Below, piece after piece: positions 11,828 through 21,654 of a stretch of 64,000 nt of DNA. Numbering within the stretch: the stretch's first letter is position 1; each line of letters begins with the position of its first letter. The position numbers and the translations under genes were made by a program. The DNA comes from Takakia lepidozioides (Eukaryota; Streptophyta; Takakiopsida; Takakiales; Takakiaceae): contig CM060734.1 in NCBI GenBank assembly GCA_030704615.1, forward strand, positions 22,504,001 through 22,568,000, written 5' to 3'. The notes beneath the pieces are model-generated. The model saw only the letters and a list, made by a program, of their open reading frames with translations, made no database searches and was not told where the DNA came from.

Positions 11828-13440
11828 GAAATGAGGTTTCAGATTTCCGTCCGGAGTGATTCTTTCGATTGCTGCTGGACGGAAATACGGAGCCGCATTT
11901 CCGTATTGCGTCTTGGTCATGCACCAGAGCGACGGAAATGCGGCACCGAATTTCCGTCCGGGGGAAACCTTTACACTCTCCAGAACGGAAATGCGGTAAC
12001 GCATTTCCATCCAGCAAGCACGGTATGTGAAGGTGGAACGGAAATGCGGTACCGCATTTCCGTTCTGATTGAGAATCATGAACAAAGGGAAAAGAAATGC
12101 GGCACCGCATTTCCGTCCGAGTCGCACTTTCCGACATTCCATAACGGGAATGCGGCGCCGCATTTCCGTCCGAGTCGCACTTTCCGACATTCCAGAACGG
12201 AAATGCGGCATCGCATTTCCATCCGGGTGAGACCTTCAAACTCTCCAGAACGGAAATGCGGTAACGCATTTCCATCCAGCAAGCACGGTATGTGAAGGTG
12301 GAACGGAAATGCGGTACCGCATTTCCGTTCTGATTGAGAATTATGAACAACGGGAACAGAAATGCGGCACCGCATTTCCGTCCGAGTGGCACTTTCCGAC
12401 ATTCCAGAACGGAAATGCGGCGCCGCATTTCCGTTTTGTATCTGATGCATGGAGCCGAGTGCAATTGCGATCGCTGAGACAGCGCAATTCCGACCGCTTC
12501 AGACATTCAGACTATCCAGAACGGAAATGAGGTACCGCATTTCCGTTCTGACTGTAAATCGTGAACCATCGGAACTGAAATGCGGCAGCGCATTTCCATC
12601 CGAGTCGCACCTCCCTCACAAGCTAGAACGGAAATGCGGCACCGCATTTCCATTCTTATGAAAAATCGTGAAACTTCGGAACTGAAATGTGGTACAGCAT
12701 TTCCGTCGGAGTCGCACCTTCCGACATTCCAAAACGGAAATACGGCGCCGCATTTCCGTTTTGTATGTGAGGCATAGAGCTTTGGAACGAAAATGCGGCA
12801 CCGCATTTCCGCCAGGGTCAGACCTTAATACTCTACAGAACGGTAATGCGGTACCGCATTTCTGTTCTGACTGAAAATCGTCAACAGCAGGAACAGAAAT
12901 GCGTCGCAACTTCCGACATTCTAGAACGGAAATGCGGCGCCCGCATTTCCGTTTTGTATATGAGGCCTTGAGCTGTGGACGGAAATGCGATGCCGCATTT
13001 CCATCCATGTGAGACCTTCAAACTTTCCAGACCGGAAATGCGGCACCGCATTTCCGTTCAGCTGAGACCTCTATACTTTCCCGAACGGAAATGTGGCACG
13101 GCATTTCCGTTCATCAACGAAGGTATGTGAAGGGGGAACGGAAATGCGGTACCGCATTTCCGTTCAGATTGAAAATCATGAACCACGGGAACTGAAATGT
13201 TGTGCCGCATTTCCCTTTTGTATCTCATACATGGAGCTGTGGGACGGAAATGCGGCACCGTATTTCCGTTCAACAACTAAGGTATGTGAAGGTGGAACGG
13301 AAATGCGGTGCCGCATTTTCTTCCAACAAACACGGATGTGTAGCTTCGTGATGGTACTTAACGGAAATACGGCGCCGCATTCGCATTTTCACTCCAACTC
13401 CAAATTTGAACACGTGGAGCAACGGAATTGCGGCACATGT
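11828..13440. repeat. Palindrome array 1, ~53-bp period
   Basis: About 30 copies of a near-perfect palindrome: arm GGAAATGCGG, a central YR step, arm CCGCATTTCC, often extended by C and G outside. Starts include 11,986, 12,039, 12,094, 12,145, 12,198, 12,251, 12,304, 12,410 and onward to 13,421. Spacing is 51-55 bp nearly throughout, with one double gap (12,410 to 12,522) and one deletion (12,895 to 12,927). Spacers are also related to each other, and a five-unit block (11,986-12,110) repeats exactly 265 bp later. Centres are TA, CA, TG or CG, so the core reads GGYRCC. Open frames across the array in every frame are artefacts of the repeat. Confidence 0.95.
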
Positions 13441-13739
13441 CTGCACTCTATCTGATTGAAGTGGCATGAGGCGGCGCGGCCTGACCGTTGGATAATGATG
13501 TTTGTTTTCGGACGACAGTCGTATCCTGATCGATTTGAATTTCGTAATGACGCAAAGTCCACGAGGAGACACTTTCCTCCAACCCTTTCGAACCCAAGTG
13601 TTACATCACCGCCGTTTCATCTGCTTTTGTTGTGTCTCCTCAGTCACCCCTCTCGCGCCCTTTCCATCTGCACTCTTCGCCCCTTTTCCCTGTCTCTTTT
13701 CTTCTTATGCTCGAACTGAGAGGGAGGGAGTGCGTGCAC

Positions 13740-14613
13740 CAGAGAAGAGACATCGTCGCAAGCTCCGAAAATTGTACTTCGGACGTAGGCCAATGCCGAA
13801 GGGAGGAAGCAAATGCGTCTACAGGAGGAGATTGCCATCTCGCAGCATCAGGCCACGCAGGCAACCCAGCCACCAGTGAGAGCTCCGTGCTATCGGGATT
13901 CGCCAGCTGATCGAGCACCGAAACCCGCCTCATTTTTCTTCTGCAATTCTTAGACTGTATGCTAGGAGACTTGACTGCAGAAGATGTTTGCATGCCTAAC
14001 CGGAAAGGTGGACGTGCTGGAGGGATCGCAGGAATCCGAGGAGCCGCAGGCAGAGTCCGTGGAGCTAGCTGCAGCACGCACACCCAGCCGATCCACGAGC
14101 ACGGGTCTTCCTGCCGGTCCTAGCCCTGTGCGTTTCAAGGACGCGGCTTCCAAGGCCAAGTCTTTGCAGTTCAAAGCCCCAGAGAGCGACTAGAAGAATG
14201 TCTCGTTCTTTGCGAGGGCCGACTTCATGACGAGCCGGTGAAGGACTACTCCCTTCCTAGTTATGCAGCTAAACTCGCAAATACAGTGATTAGACGATGT
14301 GAGAATCCCAGTAAAGTATAGCAGATTTTGGAGAGGGCTAGGGAGGACAGAAGGATAAGGAAAGAGTTAGCAAACAGCTGAGGCAGGTAGACGGGGTGCG
14401 AAAGTTCATATGTGATTCAGCGATGAGAGCGATGCAGACAGGGAGGACGACGAGCCAACGGAGGTGAGATGGTCGGTTCTGCAAGGTGAAGATGGGATTT
14501 TCGAAAGCCTGGCCAACGACCAGTCCGCTGGAGATGAGAAAGGCAATGACAAGGTGGAGGCGGAGCAGGACAGTCAAGAACAGGCCGACAGTAGTGATGA
14601 TTTTCAAGATTAA
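13740..14613 (+). pseudogene. Coding-like acidic protein remnant between the palindrome arrays
   Basis: Three plus-strand stretches look like one broken reading frame. At 13,984-14,193 the frame encodes a Ser/Ala/Glu-rich segment (VDVLEGSQESEEPQAESVE). At 14,197-14,340 it reads HDEPVKDYSLPSYAAKLANT then, after a TAG, QILERAREDRRIRKELANS. At 14,412-14,613 it ends in a very acidic tail (SDESDADREDDEPTEV ... QADSSDDFQD) with a TAA stop. The charge pattern and near-continuous phase argue for a decayed gene rather than chance. I recognise no family. Its position between the two arrays in element A suggests an element-encoded protein. Confidence 0.35.
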
Positions 14614-14747
14614 TACAATTTTAATGAACTCTCTGTACATTTAAATTCAATTCTAGAGTATAAAAATGGAATTCTCCCCGTCCTTCATGTCCCCTCTCCC
14701 ACGTGCTTCTAAACGACAACATCGTCCAAACCTGGTCCCTCCCAAAA

Positions 14748-15755
14748 TCAGAAATGCGGCACCGCATTTCAATGTCTGAACGGAAATGTGGCAACTGCAA
14801 AAACCTCATTTGGAAATGCGGCACCGCATTTCCAAAACCGGGGCAAGAACAAATTTCCGATTCATGGTTTGGACATCAGAAACTGTTCGGACAAACGGAA
14901 ATGCGGTGCCAAATGCAGTTTGCCGATTGGCAGCTCCTTCCATGGATGTAAATCGAAATGCGGAGGTCGAACATGGAAATGCGGTGCCGCATTTACCTTT
15001 TGGAGATGGACATTTTTCCAACTGCAGACCCATCGACGTTCTTGGGCTCCAATTCCATGATGCTAGACGGGAATGCAACACCGCATTCCATTGTCCAATA
15101 AGAAATTTCGATGACGTACATGGAAATGCGGCGCCGCATTTCCAAAAGGGACATCGTTGTTTGCCCAATTCCAGACCCTTTGATGGAAATGCGGCACCGC
15201 ATTCCATCGTCCTATAGAAACTTTCAATTGCCCAAAATGGGAAATGCGGCGCCGCATTTCCAAAACAGACATCGTTGTTTGTCCAATTCCAGACCCGTGT
15301 GGGCATTCCGTCTTGATGGACGGAAATGCGGCACCGCATTCCATTGTCCGATTCGATATTTTGATGACAGACATGGAAATGCGGTGCCGCATTTCCAGAA
15401 CGGACATCGTTGTTTGTCCAATTCCAGACCCTTCGACGGAAATGCGGCACCGCATTCCATTGTGCTCTCCGGAAATGCTGTGCCGCATTTCATTGTCCGG
15501 TACGAAATTTCGATGACAGACATGGAAATGCGGTGCCGCATTTCAAGTATGGACATGGACAAGCATTAGCGACTGGACATGCTTGGATAGTTCAAGGTCG
15601 AATATGGAAATGCGGCGCCGCATTTCAAATTCGAAGTATGGTAATGCCATGTTAGGAAATGAAATGTTGTACAACATTTCCGTTACGACGACAACGGAGG
15701 AAAGGGAGCTGCCAGAAATCGCTTCATGGAGAAAATGGAATGCGGTGGCGAATTT
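14748..15755. repeat. Palindrome array 2
   Basis: About 18 further copies of the same palindrome, less regularly spaced (about 35-100 bp) and with more one-sided variants (GCATTCCA ends). Examples start near 14,751, 14,812, 15,121, 15,239, 15,375 and 15,606. In 15,150-15,440 the spacers share ACATCGTTGTTTG and CCAATTCCAGACCC, repeated at 15,154, 15,266 and 15,405. Near 15,660 a related palindrome AAATGTTGTACAACATTT appears. Confidence 0.92.
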
Positions 15756-16033
15756 CCGAGCTTCGGCGTATACATGTTTCCTACAACTCATACTTGGATT
15801 TTCTTCACCTCAGGACTGTGATATCGCTGACTCTGGTAAATTCATAAGGACAGACACATTGTAGAAATGAGATCTCAAATTGTAAACAGTGGGCCAATTA
15901 CGGCAGTTCTTGAACACGATGAAACACAAGCACACAGAAGTGAGGTACGATGGGTTGTTTTATTGATCGAACACGGTGTCTCACATTTAGTAGCTCCAGA
16001 CAAATCTAAGCCCTTCCTCCTTCTACATGGGTG

Positions 16034-16643
16034 TCACCAAGTCGACGGAACTTCGATAGCCCTCAAAACTAGCTCATTACTGATGCGGCATCTCGAGGTA
16101 AACTGCAATGCGGTCGATCTGGTGCCCTTGGTGGAGCTGACGACAATGTCATACCCATCAATCATACCACCATCATACATCGACAAGGTCACTGTGGGCC
16201 TCCTGTGCCCGTGCGATTCGTCTTCGCAACTCAGCCGAATGTCTCCATACACTGAAAAAGCGGAGTGAACTCCACGAATATAGTTTTCCCCGGTTGCCGT
16301 CCTCCCTGGTCCACTGGCAGCAGTTCCAGCGCCAAAGTGAGGCCGTGCGTGATCTGTCTGGCATCCCATTCCACCTTGGTATATCGAGGTCAACAATTTT
16401 CAGGACCCACGGACCGCATTGACCCTCGCCCTCACCTCGCTCAAAGCGGTAATAGCCCTCCAGATACTCCATTGCGCGCAAAGACTCCCGCTTGATTCCA
16501 GATGCGTCTGTGAAAAGTGAAAGCCAGACAATGATGTCTCCTGATTGTGGTTTGAACATAGCATAATCGTGGCCATGATAAGGGCAGTCAGCAGGATTTC
16601 GGCGGCACGGCATCCCTGAAAAAGAGTAGCGCAGTACGCTCAA
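16034..16643 (-). pseudogene. Cargo-family gene, copy 1 (unknown function)
   Basis: I recognise no named family. The minus-strand frame begins near 16,614, right after a good 3' splice signal (CTACTCTTTTTCAG then GGATGCCG), so an upstream intron is likely. Conserved landmarks shared with copies at 17.1 and 51.8 kb are GMPCxRN, DCPYxGxDYAM, SGDIIVW, LRAMEYLEGYYRFERG, IVDLDIPRW, RWNCCQWT, VYGDIRL and DGGMIDGYDIVV. Near 16,295 the frame shifts (RWNCCQWTRED in one frame, GENYIRG in the next), so this copy is broken. It ends at 16,034 (VPSTW-stop). Predicted secondary structure is mainly beta. No signal peptide or membrane segment is seen. It faces away from copy 2, leaving a short shared upstream region. 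Confidence 0.6.
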
Positions 16644-17019
16644 TGACAGCAGCTCCCGGATGGAAGAGGTAGCAGCGCGGTGGCTGGAAGAAATTCAAGC
16701 AAACGCTGCAATTCGTCACAAATACTCCAGGGCACATTTAAATTTCCCCCCTACAGGAACCTGCAGGGATGAAGATTGGCTCATCCATGGATGTAGCCGA
16801 TTCAGTTTCCTTCCCTGCCATGCAAACTATGGGCAGTAAGTGCCAGGTGGGCCTATAGCCACTCGAGACGACGAAGTCCATCCCCCCTTCGATGTAAATG
16901 TGGCGCCGAATTTCCATCCGGGGGATGGACTTCGGTGGCAGATTTCAAACTATACCCCGTGGATGAGAAAGAGGTATCGGTTCATCCACCGCTGGCTTGT
17001 TGAACACGTTACACGATGA

Positions 17020-17727
17020 TTGGTGGGTACTTGTGACCCAGATGGTCCATTATTGGAGCCCGCACTGCTCTTCCGCTTCTCATCATTTCGAAAATCTAAG
17101 GGCTTCGTTGCTGTCCGCAAGGTGATTTTCATCGGCATCAAACACGTCCTCAGGTCCTCCTTTGCAGGGATGCCGTGCTTCCGGAACCGGGACGACTGCC
17201 CTTATGGAGGCATCGATTATGCAATGTATTCGGCCACATCGGGAGACATCGTTATCTGGTACACAGATTACACAGAAGATACTGGTTCGAATGTGGAAAC
17301 ATTGTTCGCTTTTGAGTATCTCCTAGGCCAGTACGCCTTCGAGCGGGGTGACGATCTTGGTCTGAGGAGTCCGTGGCTCCTGCGCATCATTGATTCCGAT
17401 TTTCCTAGCTACGACGGGCACCCATGCAGAAGAATGCGCACTGCTATGCTGTTGCGGTGGAACTGCTGCCAGTGGACGTGGGTGGACTCCATCGGAGAGA
17501 CTTATACTCCTGAAGGAGTGCGCTCATCTTCTCCATTGTATGGGGACATTCGCATTGGTGTGGACGGCGAAAACGTGAAGCTTTCCATATTCGATGGTGG
17601 TATGATTGAAGGGCAGGACATTGTGGTGAACATCAACAGGGGCGGTACAACGGCTGCAATCCAGTTTACCTGGAGGAGCCCGAAGACTCATGAGCTATTC
17701 CCGCGGACACTCATTTCCGGAAAATAG
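17020..17727 (+). CDS. Cargo-family gene, copy 2 (unknown function)
   Basis: An intact plus-strand frame of 235 codons lies near the right end of element A. Just before the conserved part there is TCCTCCTTTGCAG then GGATGCCG, the same 3' splice context as copy 1, with a 5' signal CGCAAG/GTGATT about 47 bases upstream. The mature protein may therefore be spliced rather than read straight through. Conserved blocks: GMPCFRN, DCPYGGIDYAM, SGDIVIW, LLGQYAFERG, RWNCCQWTW, IGETYT, YGDIRIG, DGGMIEGQDIVV and QFTWRSP. All conserved Cys and Trp positions are kept. Homologues sit inside two CATGAGC-ended elements in this window, so I infer an element-encoded accessory protein. Function is unknown. Confidence 0.6.
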   Translation: MVGTCDPDGPLLEPALLFRFSSFRKSKGFVAVRKVIFIGIKHVLRSSFAGMPCFRNRDDCPYGGIDYAMYSATSGDIVIWYTDYTEDTGSNVETLFAFEYLLGQYAFERGDDLGLRSPWLLRIIDSDFPSYDGHPCRRMRTAMLLRWNCCQWTWVDSIGETYTPEGVRSSSPLYGDIRIGVDGENVKLSIFDGGMIEGQDIVVNINRGGTTAAIQFTWRSPKTHELFPRTLISGK

Positions 17728-17732
17728 TCCTG

Positions 17733-17795
17733 CTCATGTTTTTTTCGACACTTACGACTCTGCTCATGGCTCATGGCTCATGAAATAGCAGCCCC
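17733..17795 (-). repeat. Right terminus of element A
   Basis: Read on the minus strand it is GGGG, CTGCTATTTCATGAGC, CATGAGC, CATGAGC, then CATGAGCAGG. It is the inverse of the left end at 7,018. It abuts the leader of LINE-1 directly. Confidence 0.75.
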
Positions 17796-18122
17796 CCCTT
17801 GGCCCTCACCCTACTTCCATCCAGATCCCACCCATACCACCCTACAGCCGCCTACTCTACCCTGCCCCCCTAGCCACCATCCTCCTCTAACACCCTCCCC
17901 TTTCCCGTCCACCCGCCCCACCAGCCACCTCCCCACCCCCGGATCCCAACCCCCAAGCGCTTACCTTGGGCTCTTATACATACCTCCTCCACCCACTCAA
18001 TCTCTTCCCAACACTCCACCCCCTTTCCAATCCACCACACCATTACACTAATTATCCAGCAGCTCTTTAAACCCCCGCCAGCCACTCTTAAACCCCACCA
18101 TGGATCCCAAACCCCACCCTCC

Positions 18123-18539
18123 ATGTACTCCCCCCGAGGTCGATATCCCCTAGATAAGTCAAAACACTTTTATCATCACCCCCCCAAACCAAACAACCTA
18201 TACATGGACATCTGCCTGACCCTCCAACTTCTCCGCTGTGGGGACATACATCCAAATCCCGGACCTTCTACCCTTAAGGAAATCATCAGCGAGTCCCCCA
18301 TCGATGCACAATACAGATATGCATTATACTTCCAGCCAAACACCATGTCGCTAATGCATAACTATCGACATATCACCAACCACTTTGCTCCCTTCTTCCC
18401 CCGCGACCCATCCACACACCACCCACCAATAGCCCATGTTACAACCTTTGGACTCCCCACTAATCTTTGCCAGCGCTATCTAAAACCCTACAAAACCTCC
18501 AAGCATTTCCACAGTCCCACCTTCTATTTGCTCTCATAA
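18123..18539 (+). CDS. LINE-1 N-terminal region with 2A-like peptide
   Basis: An open frame of 138 codons ahead of the endonuclease. Around 18,229-18,267 it contains LLRCGDIHPNPGPS. The C-terminal NPGP, preceded by D-I-H-P, fits the 2A family (D-V/I-E-x-N-P-G-P) except that His replaces Glu. In several non-LTR families a 2A-like segment sits at this place upstream of the endonuclease. The rest is Pro/His-rich and unrecognised. The frame stops at 18,539, short of the endonuclease, so the join is now broken. Confidence 0.55.
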   Translation: MYSPRGRYPLDKSKHFYHHPPKPNNLYMDICLTLQLLRCGDIHPNPGPSTLKEIISESPIDAQYRYALYFQPNTMSLMHNYRHITNHFAPFFPRDPSTHHPPIAHVTTFGLPTNLCQRYLKPYKTSKHFHSPTFYLLS

Positions 18540-18849
18540 TACTCATCTCTCCCTTGCCGGATACATGGAACGGCTTTCTTCACTCCCACTCTTCATCCCT
18601 CCTCCATCCTTTTCTTTCACAACTACAAGACCTACCCCCGCACCCCCATAACTACTTAGCACTGCCGCACCCCCTACACATCATCCATTCCGAGGGCTTT
18701 ATGAATTGTACCTGGGTGGGACCGCAGAAGCCACCACCCCCCTTCCGAGCTTCTCCCCATCCTAGCCACCTAACCCACCCCCACCCCCCCCTATCACTAC
18801 CCACTCCGCCTCACCAGCCTCTCTGCCCACCACTAGCAGTAGCTCCCTT

Positions 18850-19711
18850 AATATCACCTCCTGGAACGTAGGCTCCCTAGCTCCCAGTATACAGAGCCTC
18901 ATCCACCTCATCACTGACTCCCGCCCCCACATCATCCTACTACAAGAAACCAAACTGCATACCAGTAACACTAATAGCTCATACATTAACAAACTTCTCC
19001 CGGACTACTACTTGTTATACAACAACCCACTCATTGCGCCACAGTGCCTCCTCAGGTGCTCAACACCTTATAAACCCACAAGAGGTGGGGTGGCATTTGG
19101 CATCCTGCACTCGCACCACTCCCCTAGCTCCACCACTAAAGATAACCGTACCCATCCATCTTCGCTCCCACCTCCAAATCCTACACCTTCACCCCCCGGC
19201 CCTTTGCCCTATTCTACTCATTCATCTCTACATGCCATCCCACACCGAGGACCTCTCATCCATCCCTGAAATTCTCAGTACCATATCCGCGGTACTTACT
19301 CACCCCACACATCAACATGACCACGTCATAATGGCCGGGGACTTCAACATAGATGTTGCACTCCCAGGGCACACTTTCAATGGCACACACCTACCACCAT
19401 CCCAAGCTGACCGAGACTGGGCCCAATTCACCTCCCATCATCACCTCGCATATATCACCTCAGACCACCATTATTCTAGAGGCCTCAATTATTCCTCACT
19501 AAGCCTCATTGATGAAGTCTACTCACGTACCAGCGAGGCCATCCCTCCTCACTTGCAAAGCCATGTACATATTGATAGCCTATGTAATTCCGACCACTAC
19601 CCAATCTCCCTTTCCCTCCCACCATCACTCATCCCTTTCGACCAGTTCCTGTCACGCAGGCACCACCCTTTCAACCACGTCTCCTCTCCCCTCTACCCTA
19701 TAGTAATATAG
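18850..19711 (+). pseudogene. LINE-1 APE-type endonuclease domain
   Basis: Begins NITSWNVGSLAP (first metal-site block), then IILLQETK (the catalytic Glu block), continuing to GGVAFGILHSHHSP. A +1 shift near 19,150 moves to the frame with LYMPSHTEDL, IMAGDFNIDVAL (the GDFN block) and NSDHYPI (the catalytic SDH block near 19,590). All main APE endonuclease motifs are present but split over two frames. It would nick target DNA for reverse transcription. Confidence 0.75.
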
Positions 19712-20069
19712 CCGCATTCAAATCCCATTTTCACCTAGCCGCCTCCGCCTTAACACTCACCCTCTCGCACACCCTATCCAACTCGAACCTTTCCCAACAC
19801 CCGGAAACTATGTGGTTTGCAGCTGAACGTACCCTCACATCCATCCTACAACTCATGACCATCAGCGTGCTCGCCACTTGCTCTGCTCCCCCGGAACTCC
19901 CTCAAACCCCCCGTTCACAACAAAACGGGGGCTACCTTACACACACTCAAAAACGCGAGTGGACCTCCCATCTCAACACATACCACACCATACGTCGCGC
20001 CCTCACGATTATCCCTAGCACACCCACCACCACCCCACTCAACAACTGGTCCACCGATCGCCATATCTT

Positions 20070-21551
20070 GTGCTTAACGCTATCCCCCTCTGCCAACCAC
20101 TTCTACCCCCGCCGTCCGACCCCACAGCCATACCCAGTTGGATTGCTACCCTAGCCAAAATCGGTAGGGATGCACAGAAGGCCGCATATAACATCACCAA
20201 ACAAAAAGCCACTGCCAATCACAAGAAATTCGTCTCATCCTTCGGGAAACTTTTACGTGATCACCCTAAGCCCGCCCACAAAGCCATCTTCAACCCTGCC
20301 CTCAACCCCCCTATCGACTGCCTCAGACACCGACATGGCCACCTCATAAACCAACCGGACGATATTAAGAATGAAATTTGGGCGCAAGCCTCAGCCTCCT
20401 ACACACCCACAATCAAGCACTGCCTCTACAAACATACTAACGACTGCTTATGCAGCGTCAAACACTACCCTTGGCATGACATCGACGGATTCTCCTTAGA
20501 TAAACATGGGGCCCCTGAGGATACCATCCTCTTGTTCTTCACCATAGCTATTTACGACTCATGTCTCAAATCCCCATCCAAATCCAAAGCCCCCGGTCCC
20601 GATCTCATCCCCAATGCCATACTCCAAGCTCTAGATCCTCATCTTCACTCCCTCTTATTCAATTTTTTCCACCTCTGTTATCGCCTACGACGTATTCCTC
20701 CATCTTGGAAACATAGCCGTACTATCATTCTCTACAAAAAAGGGGACCCCACAGATCTCGGTAACTACTGCCCCATAGCTTTAGCCAACACCATATACAA
20801 ATTCTTCACTAGTACGCTAACCACAATGCTCTCCTGCTATGGAGAGCTGCACCGCATTCTTAGTGACCCCCAAGAAGGCTTCCGTGCCACTCGTAGTACC
20901 ACTCGCCAAATACAATATGTCCTATCCGCACTCGAAGACGCCAAACTCACTAAACATGACATCTATCTCCTCTACATTGACTTTAAAAATGCCGTTGGAT
21001 CTCTTGACCACGCCCGACTTCTCGCCATTATGACGGACCTGGGCTATCCCACTGACGCTATACAACTCATCGGCAACATCTATACCGACAGCTCCACAGA
21101 ATATTCTGGCTCATACTACGGTTCCACTCCCCCTATCCCAATTTTGCGAGGCACTATCCAAGGAGATACCCTCAGCCCTTGCCTGTTCATCATCTTCCTA
21201 GAGCCCCTTCTTAGATGGATCGACCGAGGTAAGATAGGCTACTGCTATAAAACCTCTAACAATACCATCTCTGCGGCGGCCTACGCAGACGACCTTGCCA
21301 TCCTCGCCCACACCCCTCAACATATCAACCGACAAGCAGACAAACTATTTAGATTTAATCAATGGTCTGGCATGGAGCTCATCCTCCACAAATGTGCTGT
21401 CACCGCAGCTACCCATCATAGCAAACTCACCAAAGCCACGACAGCCTCACACTGCAAATTGTATATCCACTACCAAAACAAAAATTTCCCCTTCTTAGGC
21501 CCTGACAAACCCTACACCTACCTAGGCATACAACTAGTCCCCTCCCTATAG
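20070..21551 (+). pseudogene. LINE-1 reverse transcriptase, N-terminal and catalytic part
   Basis: A long plus-strand frame with non-LTR RT blocks in order: KAPGPDLIPNAIL, WKHSRTIILYKKGDP, DPQEGFRATRSTT, LLYIDFKNAVGSLDH (first catalytic Asp), LRGTIQGDTLSPCLF and AAAYADDLAIL (YADD at 21,282-21,293). The thumb-side block PYTYLGIQLVPS is where the frame stops, at a TAG inside the inserted segment that starts after 21,542. The start is not fixed by an obvious ATG in context because the protein is normally continuous with the endonuclease. Confidence 0.8.
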
Positions 21552-21648
21552 GGCCCACCCCCGAAAGGGGGCAGTAGCCAAAAGGTGAAGTGGCTCTTAG
21601 TTATGCCGGCTTCGGCCGGAGTCTTCTCTCTCTTTCTCTCTAGTCCCC
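21534..21648 (+). mobile_element. 106-bp hairpin-rich insertion with 9-bp direct repeat
   Basis: CTAGTCCCC occurs at 21,534-21,542 and again at 21,640-21,648. Removing one copy plus the intervening DNA (106 bp) restores the RT frame seen in LINE-2 (LVPTFTWHLQK versus LVPSITWHIQK). The inserted DNA holds CCCTATAGGG (palindrome), a CCCCC-GAAA-GGGGG hairpin, an AGCC...GGCT stem, a CCGGC-TTCG-GCCGG hairpin and a final pyrimidine tract. GAAA and UUCG are both classic stable RNA tetraloops. It is not a canonical GT-AG intron that restores the frame. I recognise no known family. Confidence 0.7.
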
Positions 21649-21654
21649 ACCTTT

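Larger units (their letters stand above)
7018..17795. mobile_element. Element A: large TIR DNA transposon with CATGAGC-type ends
   Basis: The left end (7018) reads TTTACTATTTCATGAGC followed by six further direct copies of (C)CATGAGC or GAGC variants. The right end (to 17,795) is its inverse: GGCTCATGGCTCATG then AAATAGCAGCCCC. Immediately outside are 9-mers CCCCTGACC (7009-7017) and CCCTTGGCC (17796-17804), matching at 7 of 9 positions. That would fit a decayed 9-bp target duplication, the size MULEs make. Inside are a SWIM-type MULE transposase (minus), two palindrome arrays, an acidic coding remnant and two divergent copies of an unknown cargo gene. The boundaries are well supported by the inverted ends. 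The target duplication is suggestive only. Confidence 0.7.

Noticed and set aside
11735-13455. Many open frames on both strands across the first palindrome array, with repeated peptides such as MRYRISVLIENYEQ
   Set aside because: They arise because a symmetric ~53-bp repeat keeps all frames similar; peptides only mirror the palindrome, in every frame and on both strands.
11828-15755. CRISPR-like array
   Set aside because: Repeats are palindromes with mutually similar spacers in a eukaryotic transposon; no cas genes and no unique spacers.
17020-17170. Straight read-through N-terminus of cargo copy 2 as a signal peptide
   Set aside because: The segment lacks a clear signal peptide and probably contains a short intron before GGATGCC.
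21537-21643. Spliceosomal intron in LINE-1 RT (GT at 21,537 to AG at 21,643)
   Set aside because: The 3' side is pyrimidine-rich, but the 5' site GTCCCC is poor and removal of 107 bp would not restore the frame, whereas the 106-bp direct-repeat insertion does.
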